Source of the DNA: Neocallimastix lanati (nom. inval.)
Lineage: Eukaryota; Neocallimastigomycota; Neocallimastigomycetes; Neocallimastigales; Neocallimastigaceae
Direction: 5' to 3'
Length of the DNA stretch: 42,550 nucleotides
NCBI GenBank assembly: GCA_016946835.1
Contig: JACVTC010000337.1
Coordinates: 1-42,550 of the forward strand
In this document: piece after piece, positions 11,301 to 20,969 of the stretch
How the letters are laid out: every line of letters starts with the position of its first letter
How positions within the stretch are numbered: position 1 is the first letter of the stretch
Program-made: the position numbers and the translations under genes
Notes under the pieces: model-generated
What the model saw: only the letters and a program-made list of their open reading frames with translations
Databases searched by the model: none
What the model was told of the DNA's origin: nothing

Positions 11301-13008
11301 AATTTCAAAAATTTCAAAAATTTCAAAAAATAAAAATATGAGGGAAAATTATGGGTATATAGAAAATTTTCAGGATCCTAAAAAGAAAAATGGAAATTTC
11401 GAAAATTTTTCGATTGGAGACAACCATGTTAATATACTAAATACTACTATTAATATATGTCCAAATGAATTAAATAATATAATTAATAATATATTACAGG
11501 ATAATGATAAAATATATAGTCGTATTAATCATAAAATACATATATTTGAAATAAACGTAAATAAATGTAATAAAGAAATAAACCAGTTGAATAGATTAAA
11601 ACAAATGGTACAAGATTATGTGAATAATAAACTAGATAATATGGAATCTTATATATTAGAATTTAATAAAAATAAATACAATGATGTTACTCCTTCTGAA
11701 TTAAAGGATTATAAAGATAAACTTTACCAACAAAGGAATAACATATTAGAATACATTAATAATATGGAACAAAAGAAAATTAATGAAAATTATAATTATA
11801 AAATATCCACGGTGAATATGGAGAATGAAGAGGAACAATCCAAATTAAATGTAACTGAATTTATGGAAAAGTTTTTAGAGGAAAATATTGTTGAAGAAAA
11901 TGGAGAAAAATATATTATTGATAACGGTCAATATAGAAAAATCATAGAAAAAGAAGAAGATAAATTTAATTTAATTCTTAAAGCACACTCAATAGGTCAT
12001 GAAGGATTTGAGAAAACATATGAGAGACTGAAGAGGACAAGTTATTGGAAGGGCATGACGAATGATATAAGAAGATTTCTAAAATTATGTACAACATGCC
12101 AGTTAAAGAAAAAGAACGAAACACCGGACCCTACAGAAAAATATGCGACTCAAGTGGAAGCGCCGTTTACGCACCTTGGATTAGATATAATAGGTCCTCT
12201 GCCTATCACTGAACGTAATAATCAATATATTATAGTAGTCGTAGACTATTTCACTAAATGGGTTGAAGCAGAACCCACAGCAACAGTAACTGCAAAAGAT
12301 GTAGTATATTTCTTAACCAAAGTTTTTGCTAGACATGGTACTCCAAGTGTGATAACTACGGATAATGGTACTCAATTCTCTGCTGATTTTACAAAAATAT
12401 TTTTGGATTTATATGATGTATATATCAGATTTATTACAACATATCATCCAGAATCTAATGGTTTGACTGAAAACAGAAATAGAGAAATTGGTAAGTTATT
12501 AAGACTTCTTGGAGCTAAAGAAGAAAATTGGGACTTAATTTTACCTTCTGCTCTTTGGGCTTTAAGGACTGCCAAAAATTCAGTAACGAAGTATTCTAGC
12601 TTTGAATTGCTTTATGGTCGTAAGGATTTACAACCATTTGAACTTGCTACTACGCTACCAACTTCAAATGTATTAGGATCCAAAGATGAACAATTAATTG
12701 AGAAATTTATCGACCATCACAAATGGGTCTTAGATGCATGTGAAAATTTGAAGAAAAATAATCAATATTGGACTCAAAGAAAAGAACAAGAAACTCGTTT
12801 TAATAAACAAAATGAAATAAACGTTGGAGATCTAGTTAAAGTCAAAAATTTTACAAGACATAAGTTGGAACCTTATTTTGTCGGACCCTATAAAGTTATT
12901 AGGAAACAATTTAATACTGTTAGTTTAGAAGATCCTAATTTGAAATTAAAATTAGAACGTCCAGTGCATCTCAAAAATGTTATAAAATTTAATACAACTA
13001 TGGTATAA
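8356..13008 (+). CDS. pol: Pol polyprotein (protease, reverse transcriptase, RNase H, integrase), expressed as Gag-Pol
   Basis: Translated by -1 frameshift from gag; 1550 codons numbered from the shifted codon at 8356. The first 240 or so residues are Asn/Lys-rich. The retropepsin motif DSGSN starts at D262. Reverse transcriptase has the first catalytic Asp in STLDLFSGYHQI (D568) and the FLDD box at 630-633. RNase H has D779 (RTDA), E822, D849 (YTDH) and D893 (ADALSR). An unusual spacer of about 310 Asn/Lys/Glu-rich, coiled-coil-like residues follows. Integrase has a zinc-binding H1211-x3-H1215..C1245-x2-C1248, then D1277, D1336 and E1372 (D,D35E spacing), and a GPY module at 1510. No chromodomain is seen. 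All catalytic residues are present. It ends 22 bp before the 3' LTR. There is no AUG at the head, as expected of a frameshift product. Confidence 0.95.
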   Translation, partial: LLNESSRPLVNQNARTFVVDATKRKRLPLEDQEEISNKKLNSRPSSPNLLKETDNNNLNSVKDHKEINKNNNQNYIKSSDSVYKNSVFINNNNKNAPSINISNAKNNNDNIMEINKINSNSEIISNEMSGDHQKISDSNLNTNIKKVTQSKKVTFVDVPHGNTRVEKHINMVQKLNIKPYNLIEDIANTKCNINMGQLLDLVPKARSDLTKSLRADKVKLVSSIDFSEEANKTPNKDGIIKDEDIGLVSCKVDNTSGRLLIDSGSNLNLVSTSYLNSLPGQYEQVGYCRGRIYEALGDNTVADTIVVRLTLHINNFSFTANFCVVEHDIMYFDLLIGLKTIFSNSLFIHPLCATLCQFLDKTNFVTIAPLIKEQDDDIIICFLRCKRHEKLINTFRLEELSDNDEFTPTLNSSREEGVLSPIEYINSPQFLLSLDEDCKSDIVNLLNSYIDIVATSSDDLTPSDLGPHHIQLVEGAKPVKSKFYKLNKFKSDIVKEEILKLWENGLIAPAKSSWSSPIVLARKKNGKWRLCSDYRKVNDLTVPDVYSLPNIEEIFDSLAGAIIFSTLDLFSGYHQILMAEDSIDITGFTTKFGNFVYKVMPFGLTGAPATFQREMNSILIKLLGKSVFVFLDDILIFSKSKDEHLTHLEQVFSIFRKHIVKLNIGKCHFFKEKVEVLGHMVTKDGLTTMESKVEAVKNWNRPSNINEVRSFLGTVGYYRKFIPNFSKLAAPLTILLRKNCSFFWGEEQQLAFDILKSALINAPILRFPDYSKQFIIRTDACAEGIGGVLLQKDEEDGVEYPIHYVSRTLTKAERNYSTTDLEGTAVYYCAEKFKPYISGNMYETLLYTDHKPLVGLFKNKEPNNLRHIRWCILISMLKIKILYEPGKKNSLADALSRIKRLNEDINKTAHKIINTEPGQMEENKNKNLEQDLKDNIDIKSKIEEINELDESKKMDCDSRKDKNIAIKEKNFSIKKIKNFSDKISKISKISKNKNMRENYGYIENFQDPKKKNGNFENFSIGDNHVNILNTTINICPNELNNIINNILQDNDKIYSRINHKIHIFEINVNKCNKEINQLNRLKQMVQDYVNNKLDNMESYILEFNKNKYNDVTPSELKDYKDKLYQQRNNILEYINNMEQKKINENYNYKISTVNMENEEEQSKLNVTEFMEKFLEENIVEENGEKYIIDNGQYRKIIEKEEDKFNLILKAHSIGHEGFEKTYERLKRTSYWKGMTNDIRRFLKLCTTCQLKKKNETPDPTEKYATQVEAPFTHLGLDIIGPLPITERNNQYIIVVVDYFTKWVEAEPTATVTAKDVVYFLTKVFARHGTPSVITTDNGTQFSADFTKIFLDLYDVYIRFITTYHPESNGLTENRNREIGKLLRLLGAKEENWDLILPSALWALRTAKNSVTKYSSFELLYGRKDLQPFELATTLPTSNVLGSKDEQLIEKFIDHHKWVLDACENLKKNNQYWTQRKEQETRFNKQNEINVGDLVKVKNFTRHKLEPYFVGPYKVIRKQFNTVSLEDPNLKLKLERPVHLKNVIKFNTTMV

Positions 13009-13016
13009 TTGTATCT

Positions 13017-13030
13017 AAAGGAGGGACGTA
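13017..13030 (+). promoter_or_regulatory. Polypurine tract of gypsy element
   Basis: AAAGGAGGGACG directly upstream of the 3' LTR (13031). It is the only G-rich purine run at the pol-LTR junction, at the position required for the plus-strand primer of an LTR element. Confidence 0.8.
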
Positions 13031-13482
13031 TGATATAGAATATAAATAAAAACTTTAATTAATATAAAAATTAATTTATTATAAACACATAAATATATTA
13101 AAAATTATGTTAATTGTAAATTGGTAAATTATTATAATTGTGGCTAGTGAAAATATCATTAGAATTTAGGAAATTAATGATAACATAAAAATATGAAATT
13201 CATTGTGTATTATTAATAATTTATTATATTAAATAACTTTTATTTTATTTCTAATATTTATTATATTTTATAACATTTAATTATGTATATATATTTTATT
13301 AAACTTTATATTTTATTATATGAAAACTTTATTATAAATTAGTATAAATGTAAATTATTTTATATTATGTAATTGTTAAGTTGTTAATTAACTAATTATT
13401 ATTACTAAATAAATAAAAATAAATATTAAAAAGAATATAATCGCTTCTCCCAAAAAGTGGAAATTAGAATCGAGTTATATCA
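13031..13482 (+). repeat. 3' LTR of gypsy element
   Basis: A 452-bp direct copy of 6893-7344 (TGATATAGAA..TATATCA) with a single substitution at base 6. It is followed by ATTG, the right copy of the target duplication. Confidence 0.93.
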
Positions 13483-13667
13483 ATTGGTATAAAAATTTTT
13501 ATATGTTTTGAATTATATGTGTGAGAATATATTATTTAATATTTAATAATTTTTATTATTATATTAATTATATATTTATTTATATAAAAAAAAATTATGT
13601 TTATATTATATATTAATGTTAATATTAATGCTAATTTATATAAACATTTTTATTTGTCTCTGTAAAG

Positions 13668-13980
13668 ATTAGTTGATAATTTTTTATTTTATGTGCTTCA
13701 ACAATATATAGTTAAAAATAGTTATTATTAATTAACATAAATAAATAGGTTTTTTTTTTATTGATTATTCTTATTCTTGATGACTTAAAAGACTATTATT
13801 TTATATTTAAAAAAAATTAATAACATTAGTTGATAATTTTTTATTTTATGTGCTTCAACAATATATAGTTAAAAATAGTTATTATTAATTAACATAAATA
13901 AATAGGTTTTTTTTTATTGATTATTCTTATTCTTGATGACTTAAAAGACTATTATTTTATATTTAAAAAAAATTAATAAC
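13668..13980 (+). repeat. 157-bp tandem duplication
   Basis: Copy 1 (13668-13824) and copy 2 (13825-13980) both run from ATTAGTTGATAATTTTTTAT to AAAATTAATAAC. They appear identical except for one T in the poly(T) run after AATAGG. Near-identity implies a recent duplication. It carries no reading frame. It starts 186 bp right of the gypsy 3' LTR. Confidence 0.9.
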
Positions 13981-14817
13981 AAGTTTTTTTTTATTAAATA
14001 AAATTTTAAATAAATAATGTTATACATATTTTATTAAATACATTAAAACGAAATTATGGAATAAATCAATAAGTAAAAATTAATAAATTGAAGAAAAGTA
14101 ATAATCAAAATTTTATTAAATCAAAATTATTAATAAATTAAATAATATCAATACTTTATTAATTGAAGTTTCGTATCATAACATATAATGTAATATAAAT
14201 TTCAATTTTATAAAGTCAAATATAAATAAAAATTCAAATGAGAATTTTAAATATAATAAATTATATTAATTGATAAATCAATAGCCAACAGAATTAAGCA
14301 TTATTAAACTTTAATAAATATATTTATCTTACCAATTAAAATTAAAAATGCATATTTTTTTTAAATCAATTTATCAATACGAATAATAATAATTAAAGTT
14401 TTATAATTAAAATAAAACAAATAAAATTTGATCTATTAATTGTATAATTAATTATATTACTAAACTTTAATTAATAATATCAATTTAAATTCTTTAACAA
14501 AGCAAATCAAATGTATCAAATGCATGTTAATGATTTAAAAATAAAAAAATAAACTAAAATTATTTCTTAAAGTTTTGAAAAAAAATTTTAAAATAAAACT
14601 TTAATGAATCATTTACTTGTTGATAATTTATATTTAGAATTTATAATATAATTTGAAATTATCATTATGAAAATTTATATAATAAATTATATTTTTAAAG
14701 TTTTGATAATTAATCTTTAAAGCAATAAAAACTTATTTATAATTAAGAATTCAATGATGTTTAAATTTTCAACATGATGTAATTTCGATATTCAGTGTAA
14801 CGAATACTAAAATCTGT
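13981..14817. other. A/T-rich spacer
   Basis: Spacer between the tandem duplication and the chromovirus composite. No reading frame, RNA gene or organised repeat that I can support. Confidence 0.5.
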
Positions 14818-15350
14818 TGTAACAGATACATGGTAACAATAAGCCTATCCAATGATAGTTCTTTGGTTACGTAATGTATCTATAAACAGTTAGCACTTAT
14901 AGCTAATCAAATAAAATCTTTAATTTCGTACATTAAATTTTATTATTTTATAGTTTATTTTATTAATAGTTATTTAGTTACATATAGTTTTATTAGTTGA
15001 TTAGTAAATCAGGTTAAATTAAATTATTTACTAATTATTGAATTATTTAAACATATAAAAATAACTGTACTTGTAACTATTACGCGCTAGCGTTACTATT
15101 AACGTAAATTGTTGTAACAAAAATATTTTATTATTAAATAAAAATGAATAATTAAATTAATATATTATAAATACTTAGTATAAACTCAACCTCCTATTAA
15201 CGGTTAAAGTAAATAGTGTTGCGTTATATAATTAAGTGTTGAATTAGTATTATTTATTAAAGAATAATATACTTTTTCTTAGTACAACTCGAATAGAGAG
15301 GTGTAGATTATCTTAGCCTTTAAAATAATTATTATTCGTTATATTAGTTA
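14818..15350 (+). repeat. Chromovirus LTR, copy A 5' (approximate right end)
   Basis: Starts TGTAACAGATACATGGTAAC. It matches the reverse complement of 20445-20969 almost throughout, including the landmarks GGTTACGTAATGTAT, CTAGCGTTACTATTAA, ACTCGAATAGAGAGGTG and ATCTTAGCCTTTAAAAT. Similarity fades after about 15350, so the true LTR end is uncertain. Divergence between the copies is visible, with scattered substitutions and small indels, so it is old. Confidence 0.7.
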
Positions 15351-16037
15351 ATACTAAACTTACCTTTTACAATAAAATTTAAACGCTAAGTAATAATTTA
15401 ATTGATAAAATAATTTGATTTTTACAAAATAAAAATAATAAGTCTTAGTACTTTTAATATTAGATTAAAAGTTTATTTATTTTCTTTGTTTACTTTTTTG
15501 ATAAAAAATTTACACAACAATACGTAGCAAATAAGCCACAAATGTTTTCAAAAAAATTTTTTTGGCTTTAAATTAAAATTTTGATCAAAAATTTAAAAAT
15601 TTAGATTTAAAAAAAATTCGTATATCCGAAATTTTATTTATTAATAATTTAATTTAAAACCATTATTTAAATTAAAAATTTAAAAATTTGGGTAGTACCG
15701 ATTTTTAATTAATAAAAATTTAGTACTACTAAATAAAATTCTTTTTTGCTATCTGGGGGGTCATTTTTTATATAAATTTATATTTGTAGTGACTCGGGAA
15801 GCGAAAGAAAAATTTTTTAAATAATAATTTATTTAAATTAATAATTTTTATATATTTAATTTCTCAAAAAAAAAATTTTTTTTTATTTCTTTTATTATTT
15901 TTATTACTAAAAAATTAAGTGAACAAATATATAACAATTAAATAAATTTAAATAAGTGAACGGATTTATATTTATTCAAATAAATATTAATTAAATGAAC
16001 AAATTAATATAAGTTAAATAAATTTCTATCTATGTAA
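15351..16037 (+). other. LTR tail or untranslated leader of chromovirus copy A
   Basis: No open frame. It contains TCTGGGGGGTCA near 15750 and TGACTCGGGAAGCG near 15790, the only non-A/T islands and possible remains of the primer-binding region. A/T simple sequence fills the rest. Confidence 0.4.
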
Positions 16038-17060
16038 ATGGATAAAAAGAACAAAAATACCAAAGCACCTGAAAATACTGGGAAAACCATACGAAGTGGT
16101 TTATTTAAGAGTTCGGTGGGTAGTTCCACGCCAAAATACAGGAGACAAGAAAACTACCAGTATTCCTGAGAAGCCAGCAGAATCTAAACCCAAACCAACT
16201 GCGTCGCCTGAGACTAGCAAGCTCGAGGCTAATAAACCTGAAGCTAGTAATCCAGGAACTATCCAAGGGGAGAGTTCAAGCAAGAGTAACAATGCTTAGG
16301 CTATGGACTTTGTTGATTTGCTGAGTAAGCAGATGGAGTAGTTTAGGATCATGATGATCAGTACTCAGCAACAGACGGCTGCTATGATTGAACTGATGCA
16401 AACACAGAGTAAAATTAGGTTTGCTAAAATTGAGGCCGAACTTAGTAATTTTATCCCAGTCGTACACCAACGATTTGGTAAGGTTAAGAGAAGGGTAGAT
16501 GAGGAGGATACTAGTAGCCAAGCTAGTGTACTGGAGCTTCAAAAAGTTCGAGAGTTTTTGAATCAGCAGATAGCTGAAAATAAAGGCAAAGAAGCTGCAG
16601 TGCATAAGAAGATTGAAACCTATCTGGATGAAGACCAGATAAAAGGCAAGCAATTTCAATAAGACCTAGAGGAGAAAGGTCAAAAAATATGTCAGATTGA
16701 GGAACTCTTGGATGTGAACCAAGAAAGAGAGAGAGTACATCTCCAAGGGCTCGGAGAAAAGATTGAAAAGTTAATGGCTGTTAATCATGCGCAACAGCAC
16801 GAGATCGAGCGATTGGGAAAGCTGGCGTGGGAAGCCCAAAAAGAGGCTCAGGCGTCGACAGGTAAACCCCTTCTCACTACATGTAGATACAATGGAAGTA
16901 AGATATAGAACTTATCACCTACCGACGGTGCCTATACTAACGAAGATGTGATGATGACTGATGCGTACCCTGCGGAGTATGAAAGAGACATCCAAATGTT
17001 CAATGGTGAAACCGGGGATGTAGAGTCATTCATTGATAGGTTAAAAAGGTACTTCGGTAG
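16038..17060 (+). pseudogene. gag: Chromovirus gag, copy A (broken)
   Basis: Begins ATGGATAAAAAG at 16038 (MDKKNKNTKAPENTGKTIRS). A frameshift near 16140 moves it into a Pro/Ser/Lys-rich stretch (AESKPKPTASPETSKLEA). A long coiled coil follows, through VHQRFGKVKRRVDEED and LQKVREFLNQQIAENKGKEA. Then comes a capsid-like start, YERDIQMFNGETGDVESFID, ending RLKRYFG. In-frame stops are at about 16297 (TAG), 16338 (TAG), 16660 (TAA) and 16906 (TAG). A deletion near 17060 removes the rest of gag, the protease and most of RT and joins gag directly to the RT active-site region. Gag with an extended coiled coil before the capsid is known in some chromoviruses. Confidence 0.65.
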
Positions 17061-18409
17061 GCAAATACTGTCAGATACACCTGGACGATATCGTAATCTA
17101 TTCTAAAACTTTGGAGGGACATGTACAGCATGTTCGTACAATTTTGAAAAAGCTGATTAAACATAAGCTTGTAGCTAAGATATCTAAGTATGAGCTACAC
17201 AAACCTAAGATTTCATTTTTAGGCCATGTGGTCAGTAAAGATGGTATGTAAACTGACCCAGAGAAGATAAAGGCTTCAGCCGAATAGTCACAACCTGAGA
17301 ATATTAAACAGATGTAAAGCTTTTTAGGCTTTTGCAACTACTAATGGAATTTTATTAGAAACTTTTCAGAAATAGCCAAGCCGCTATTTAAAATGGCCTC
17401 GAAAAAGGAAAAATTTGAGTATACTGAAGAGGGATTAGCCGTGTTCCATAAATTAAAAGAAATGTTTACCTCTCCGCAAGTACTAGCATACCTTGACCAC
17501 GAAAAGCAATTCTACGTTGAATGTGATGCTAGTAATTACGCGATCGGAGGAGTGTTGTCGCAAAGATGAGACGATGGGACCCTTCATCCCATATATTACT
17601 ATTCGAAGATACTCAGAAAGGCTGAGGTAAATTATTCGATTACTGAGAAAGAATTATTAGCCATTAATTCTGCTTTTACAGAATGGCGACACTTGCTTCA
17701 AGGTGCGAAGCATAAGATTATTGTGCATAGTGACCACAGGAATCTATAGTCAATCCACGCTTCCACCCAACAATCTCCATCCCTTGCTTTATATAACTAC
17801 TAGGTACACAACTTCCCAAAAACAGCAGATCTAGTACCCTCGTTAAGCGAAGCAAAGATGATCGATAGTTTCACACACAACCTGGGAAACCTCAATCACA
17901 TTCCGGAAATAGCTCAAACAAGATTCCTGGACAATATGGACAAGACTCGGATAAATAACTACTCCAGGTATAGATTATTAGATAAGGTATGATTAAAGAA
18001 ACCAGAAAACTACGACGTATTGCCATTTTACAAGTTAACCACTAGAAAAAAGTATGGCCCATTTAAGGTAGTAGGTGTCGACGAAGAAAGGAAGAACTAT
18101 AGATTGGATATTAGTTGTTCATCTTTTCCAAATTTATACCATGTATTCCATGTAAGTGAACTAGAACAGTTTTACAAATTGCACAAAACGTTAATACCAG
18201 CCCCTACTGGTAACCAAAAATAATTCACATCCTTGGATCTAGGAAGCATCAAGGACAATACCAATACCTGGTTGCGTACCAGAATGATAAACAAGTGTGT
18301 GTCAACGCCGACGTGATCGACGATGTTGGAGGATTACTAAGATTTTAGTTATAGCCAATTTATTGCTAACGTCATCATCCATTAGTAGCTTGCTCCTTGG
18401 GAGAGGCCT
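17061..18409 (+). pseudogene. pol: Chromovirus pol 3' part, copy A (RT end, RNase H, integrase tail, chromodomain), broken
   Basis: After the deletion junction the frames give the RT active site HLDDIVIYSKTLEGHV. Then follow FLGHVVSKDG, SFLGFCNY and the RNase H blocks FYVECDASNYAIGGVLSQR and KIIVHSDHRNL, with in-frame stops among them. A second deletion removes the integrase core. Sequence resumes with the integrase tail YGPFKVVGVDEERKNYRLDI and FPNLYHVFHVSELEQF (18020-18223). After a frameshift comes a chromodomain-like end, ILGSRKHQGQYQYLVAYQN (18225-18350). A purine tract GGGAGAGG precedes the LTR fragment at 18410. The chromodomain identifies a chromovirus (Ty3/gypsy clade). It is not functional. 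Confidence 0.7.
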
Positions 18410-18506
18410 TATAACAGATACATGGTAACATTAAGCCTATTCAATGATAGTTCTCTGATTACGTAATGTATGTATAAACAGTTAGTAATTATAGCTAATC
18501 AAATAA
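18410..18506 (+). repeat. Truncated chromovirus LTR (first 97 bp)
   Basis: TATAACAGATACATGG..CTAATCAAATAA matches the first 97 bp of the LTR at 14818. It ends abruptly where copy B's protease-like coding sequence begins, so it is a truncated 3' LTR of copy A or a breakpoint of the rearrangement. Confidence 0.75.
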
Positions 18507-20440
18507 GTTAAGCTGGTCGAAGAGCGTACTGGTAAAGTCAAATGGTATGACTTTAACACTAGATGCAGGCTAGCCGAAGCTATACCAAGAACGATTATTC
18601 TAGGTTCTAGATTTATGGATAGGCACCTTATATATAGGAAAATTGACATTCATAATCAACAACTAAAAGTATTTAAGATTGACCGCGAAAGGCTAGGATT
18701 ATCAGATGTAGATTCACCAAGAGTGTGATGGTGGAATGATCTACATGGTGCAAATACCAGAAGATAAAGAAGTAGTTGTGAAAAAGGAGATTCAACCTAC
18801 AGCAATTATTAATCAGATTATTGATAACAAAAAATTAAAAGGTACAATTAACGATTTAACAGGACAATTTTACTGTGAAAGAAGAATAGAATATACGATA
18901 GATTACTACGATTATTTAGTGGATTACGATAAATGGGCAGATTGGTTCAGAGCCCAAGAAGCTAAAAATCTAAAGGAGAATAAAATTAATAAAAACCCTA
19001 AGGAAGAAGTTAAGTAGGAAAATAGCCAGATGAAGGATCCTTTAGCTATGCTAACTCAAGAGAAATCTGTAGAAGAAACAATAAAGAAAATGGGGCTAGA
19101 GAAACTGCTGTGGATAGGGGAGATAATCGATAAATATTATGGTGACTTAACAGAAGCCTTTAACGAAGAAATCGCCAAGATTTTACCAGAGCACAGGTCT
19201 TACTATTGTAAAATAGAACTAGAGCCTGATGCACCACTTTATAAAGGAGCAATTTATCCCACGAGTCTTAGAGAAAAAAAAGCTCTAAAAGAATATATCG
19301 ACGAAAATCTGGCTAAAGGGTTCATAAGAAGATCTGAATTTCCGACAGGTTAACCTGTATTTTTCGTACCCAAAAAGTCAGGGAAACTACGACTATGCAT
19401 GGATTATTGTAAATTGAACCTATGGACCAAAAGAAAAGCCTACCCGATCCCAAGAATTAGTGCAATTTTTGAAACCATGAAAGGAGCAGTGGTATTCTCC
19501 AAATTCGATCTTAAATCTGCCTACAACTTGGTGAGGATACGTGAAGGAGACCGATACAAGACGGCCTTCAACACCAAGTTTGGTCACTTTGATCACTTGG
19601 TAATGCCTTTTGGTATAACCAATGCGCCAGCTTTGTTCCAAAGCTTCGTGAATGATGTCTTCAGCGAAGATATCAGCAAGTACTGTCAGGTCCTCCTGAA
19701 CGATATCGTAATCTATTCGAAAACTTTGAGGAACATGACCAGCATGTTCGAAAAATCTTAAAAAAGTTGATTAAGCACAAGCTTGTAACTATGATGTCTA
19801 ACTGTGAGCTACAAAAGCTTAAGATTTCATTTTTAGGCCATGTAGTCAGTAAAGATGGTGCGGAAACTGACCAAGAGAAGATAAAGGCCGCGGCTTAATG
19901 GCCACAACCAGAAAATGTTTAGCAAATGCAAAGCTTTCTAGGCTTTTGCAACTACTATAAGAACTTCATAAGAAACTTTTAAGAAATAGCCAAGCTGCTA
20001 TTTAAGATGACTTCGGAAAAGGAAAAATTTGAGTGGACTAAAGAGATATTAGCCGCGTTCCATAAAAGAAATGCTTACCTCTCCGCCAGTGCTAGCTAAT
20101 CATGACCACGAAAAACAATTCTTTGTTGAATGTGATTTTAGTAATTACTCGATCGGCGAAGCATAAGATTATTGTGTATAGTGACCACAGGAATCTGTAG
20201 TTCGCTACTAAACCCCAGTTACTAACTCCTAGGCATATAAGATGGCAAAAACTATTCCCCACGTACTGGTTTGAAATAATTTACAGACCTATGAAAAAGA
20301 ATGGTAAAGCTGATGCCCTTTCGAGAGTAGAAACTGAGAAAACCGAGGGGTATAGAATTTGATAAACATAGCCTTTTAAAACCTGAGCAACTGGTAGGAT
20401 TTGATGATGTAGATAGTGAAGCTAGTTACTTAGGTTTATG
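18507..20440 (+). pseudogene. pol: Chromovirus pol, copy B (protease end, RT, RNase H), broken
   Basis: Starts inside a retropepsin-like end (AIPRTIILGSRFMDRHLIY). It continues through a linker (18736-19017), RT N-part (LPEHRSYYCKIELEPDAPLY, 19030-19353), and RT core (LRLCMDYCKLN, FSKFDLKSAYNLVRI, LVMPFGITNAPALFQS, 19399-19761). It then gives a frame-shifted FLGHVVSKDG and SFLGFCNYY, and an RNase H end with RPMKKNGKADALSRVE near 20300. The RT active site reads LLNDIVIYS (AAC at 19699-19701), so the first Asp of the usual LDD or YDD box is Asn. Stops lie at about 19015, 19350, 19896, 19918 and 19978, and the RNase H core is deleted near 20155. It is dead both at the active site and by frame. 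Confidence 0.75.
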
Positions 20441-20444
20441 GTAA

Positions 20445-20969
20445 CTAAGAATAAAAAATAATAACTAATTTTAAAGGCTAAGATAATTTAACACCTCTCT
20501 ATTCGAGTTGTTAAAAATAAACACTAAAATAAATTATAATTATTTATTATAACACTTAAGAATATAGCGCAGCACTTTATAACTTTATTCGTTATTAGTT
20601 ACTGGACTTACACTAGGTATTTTATTTATTTAATAATTATTTTTATTTATTAATATTAATATTTACCTTAACAATTTTCATTAATAGTAACGCTAGTGCG
20701 TTACAGTTAAAAGTACAGTTATTTTTATACATGCAAGTAGTTTAATGATTAGTAAATAATTTAATTTAAACTAATTTACTAATCAACTAATAAATCTATT
20801 TATAACTAAATAACTATTAATATAATAAACTATAAAATAATAAAATTTAATGTATGAAATTAAAGTAAAAATTTTATTTGATTAGCTGTAATTGCTAACT
20901 ATTTATAAATACATTACGTAACCAGAGAACTATCATTGGATAGGTTAATGTTACCATGTATCTGTTACA
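20445..20969 (-). repeat. Chromovirus LTR, inverted copy C
   Basis: The reverse complement begins TGTAACAGATACATGGTAAC and follows the 14818 LTR for about 500 bp. It forms the right arm of a large inverted repeat 5.1 kb from the left arm. Left boundary is approximate (20425-20457). Confidence 0.75.

Larger units (their letters stand above)
6893..13482 (+). mobile_element. Complete Ty3/gypsy LTR retrotransposon
   Basis: A 6590-bp element bounded by two 452-bp LTRs that differ at only one position that I could find (base 6, G versus T). The LTR ends are TGATA..TATCA. ATTG flanks both sides (6889-6892 and 13483-13486) as a 4-bp target duplication. Internal order is leader with candidate primer-binding site, long poly(A) tract, gag, -1 frameshift site, protease-RT-RNase H-integrase, then polypurine tract. 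The order RT-RNase H-integrase defines Ty3/gypsy. All catalytic residues are present and neither frame is broken. Near-identical LTRs mean recent insertion, so it is probably still competent. No envelope ORF and no chromodomain are seen, and it differs from the chromodomain-bearing family at 14818-21100. Confidence 0.95.
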
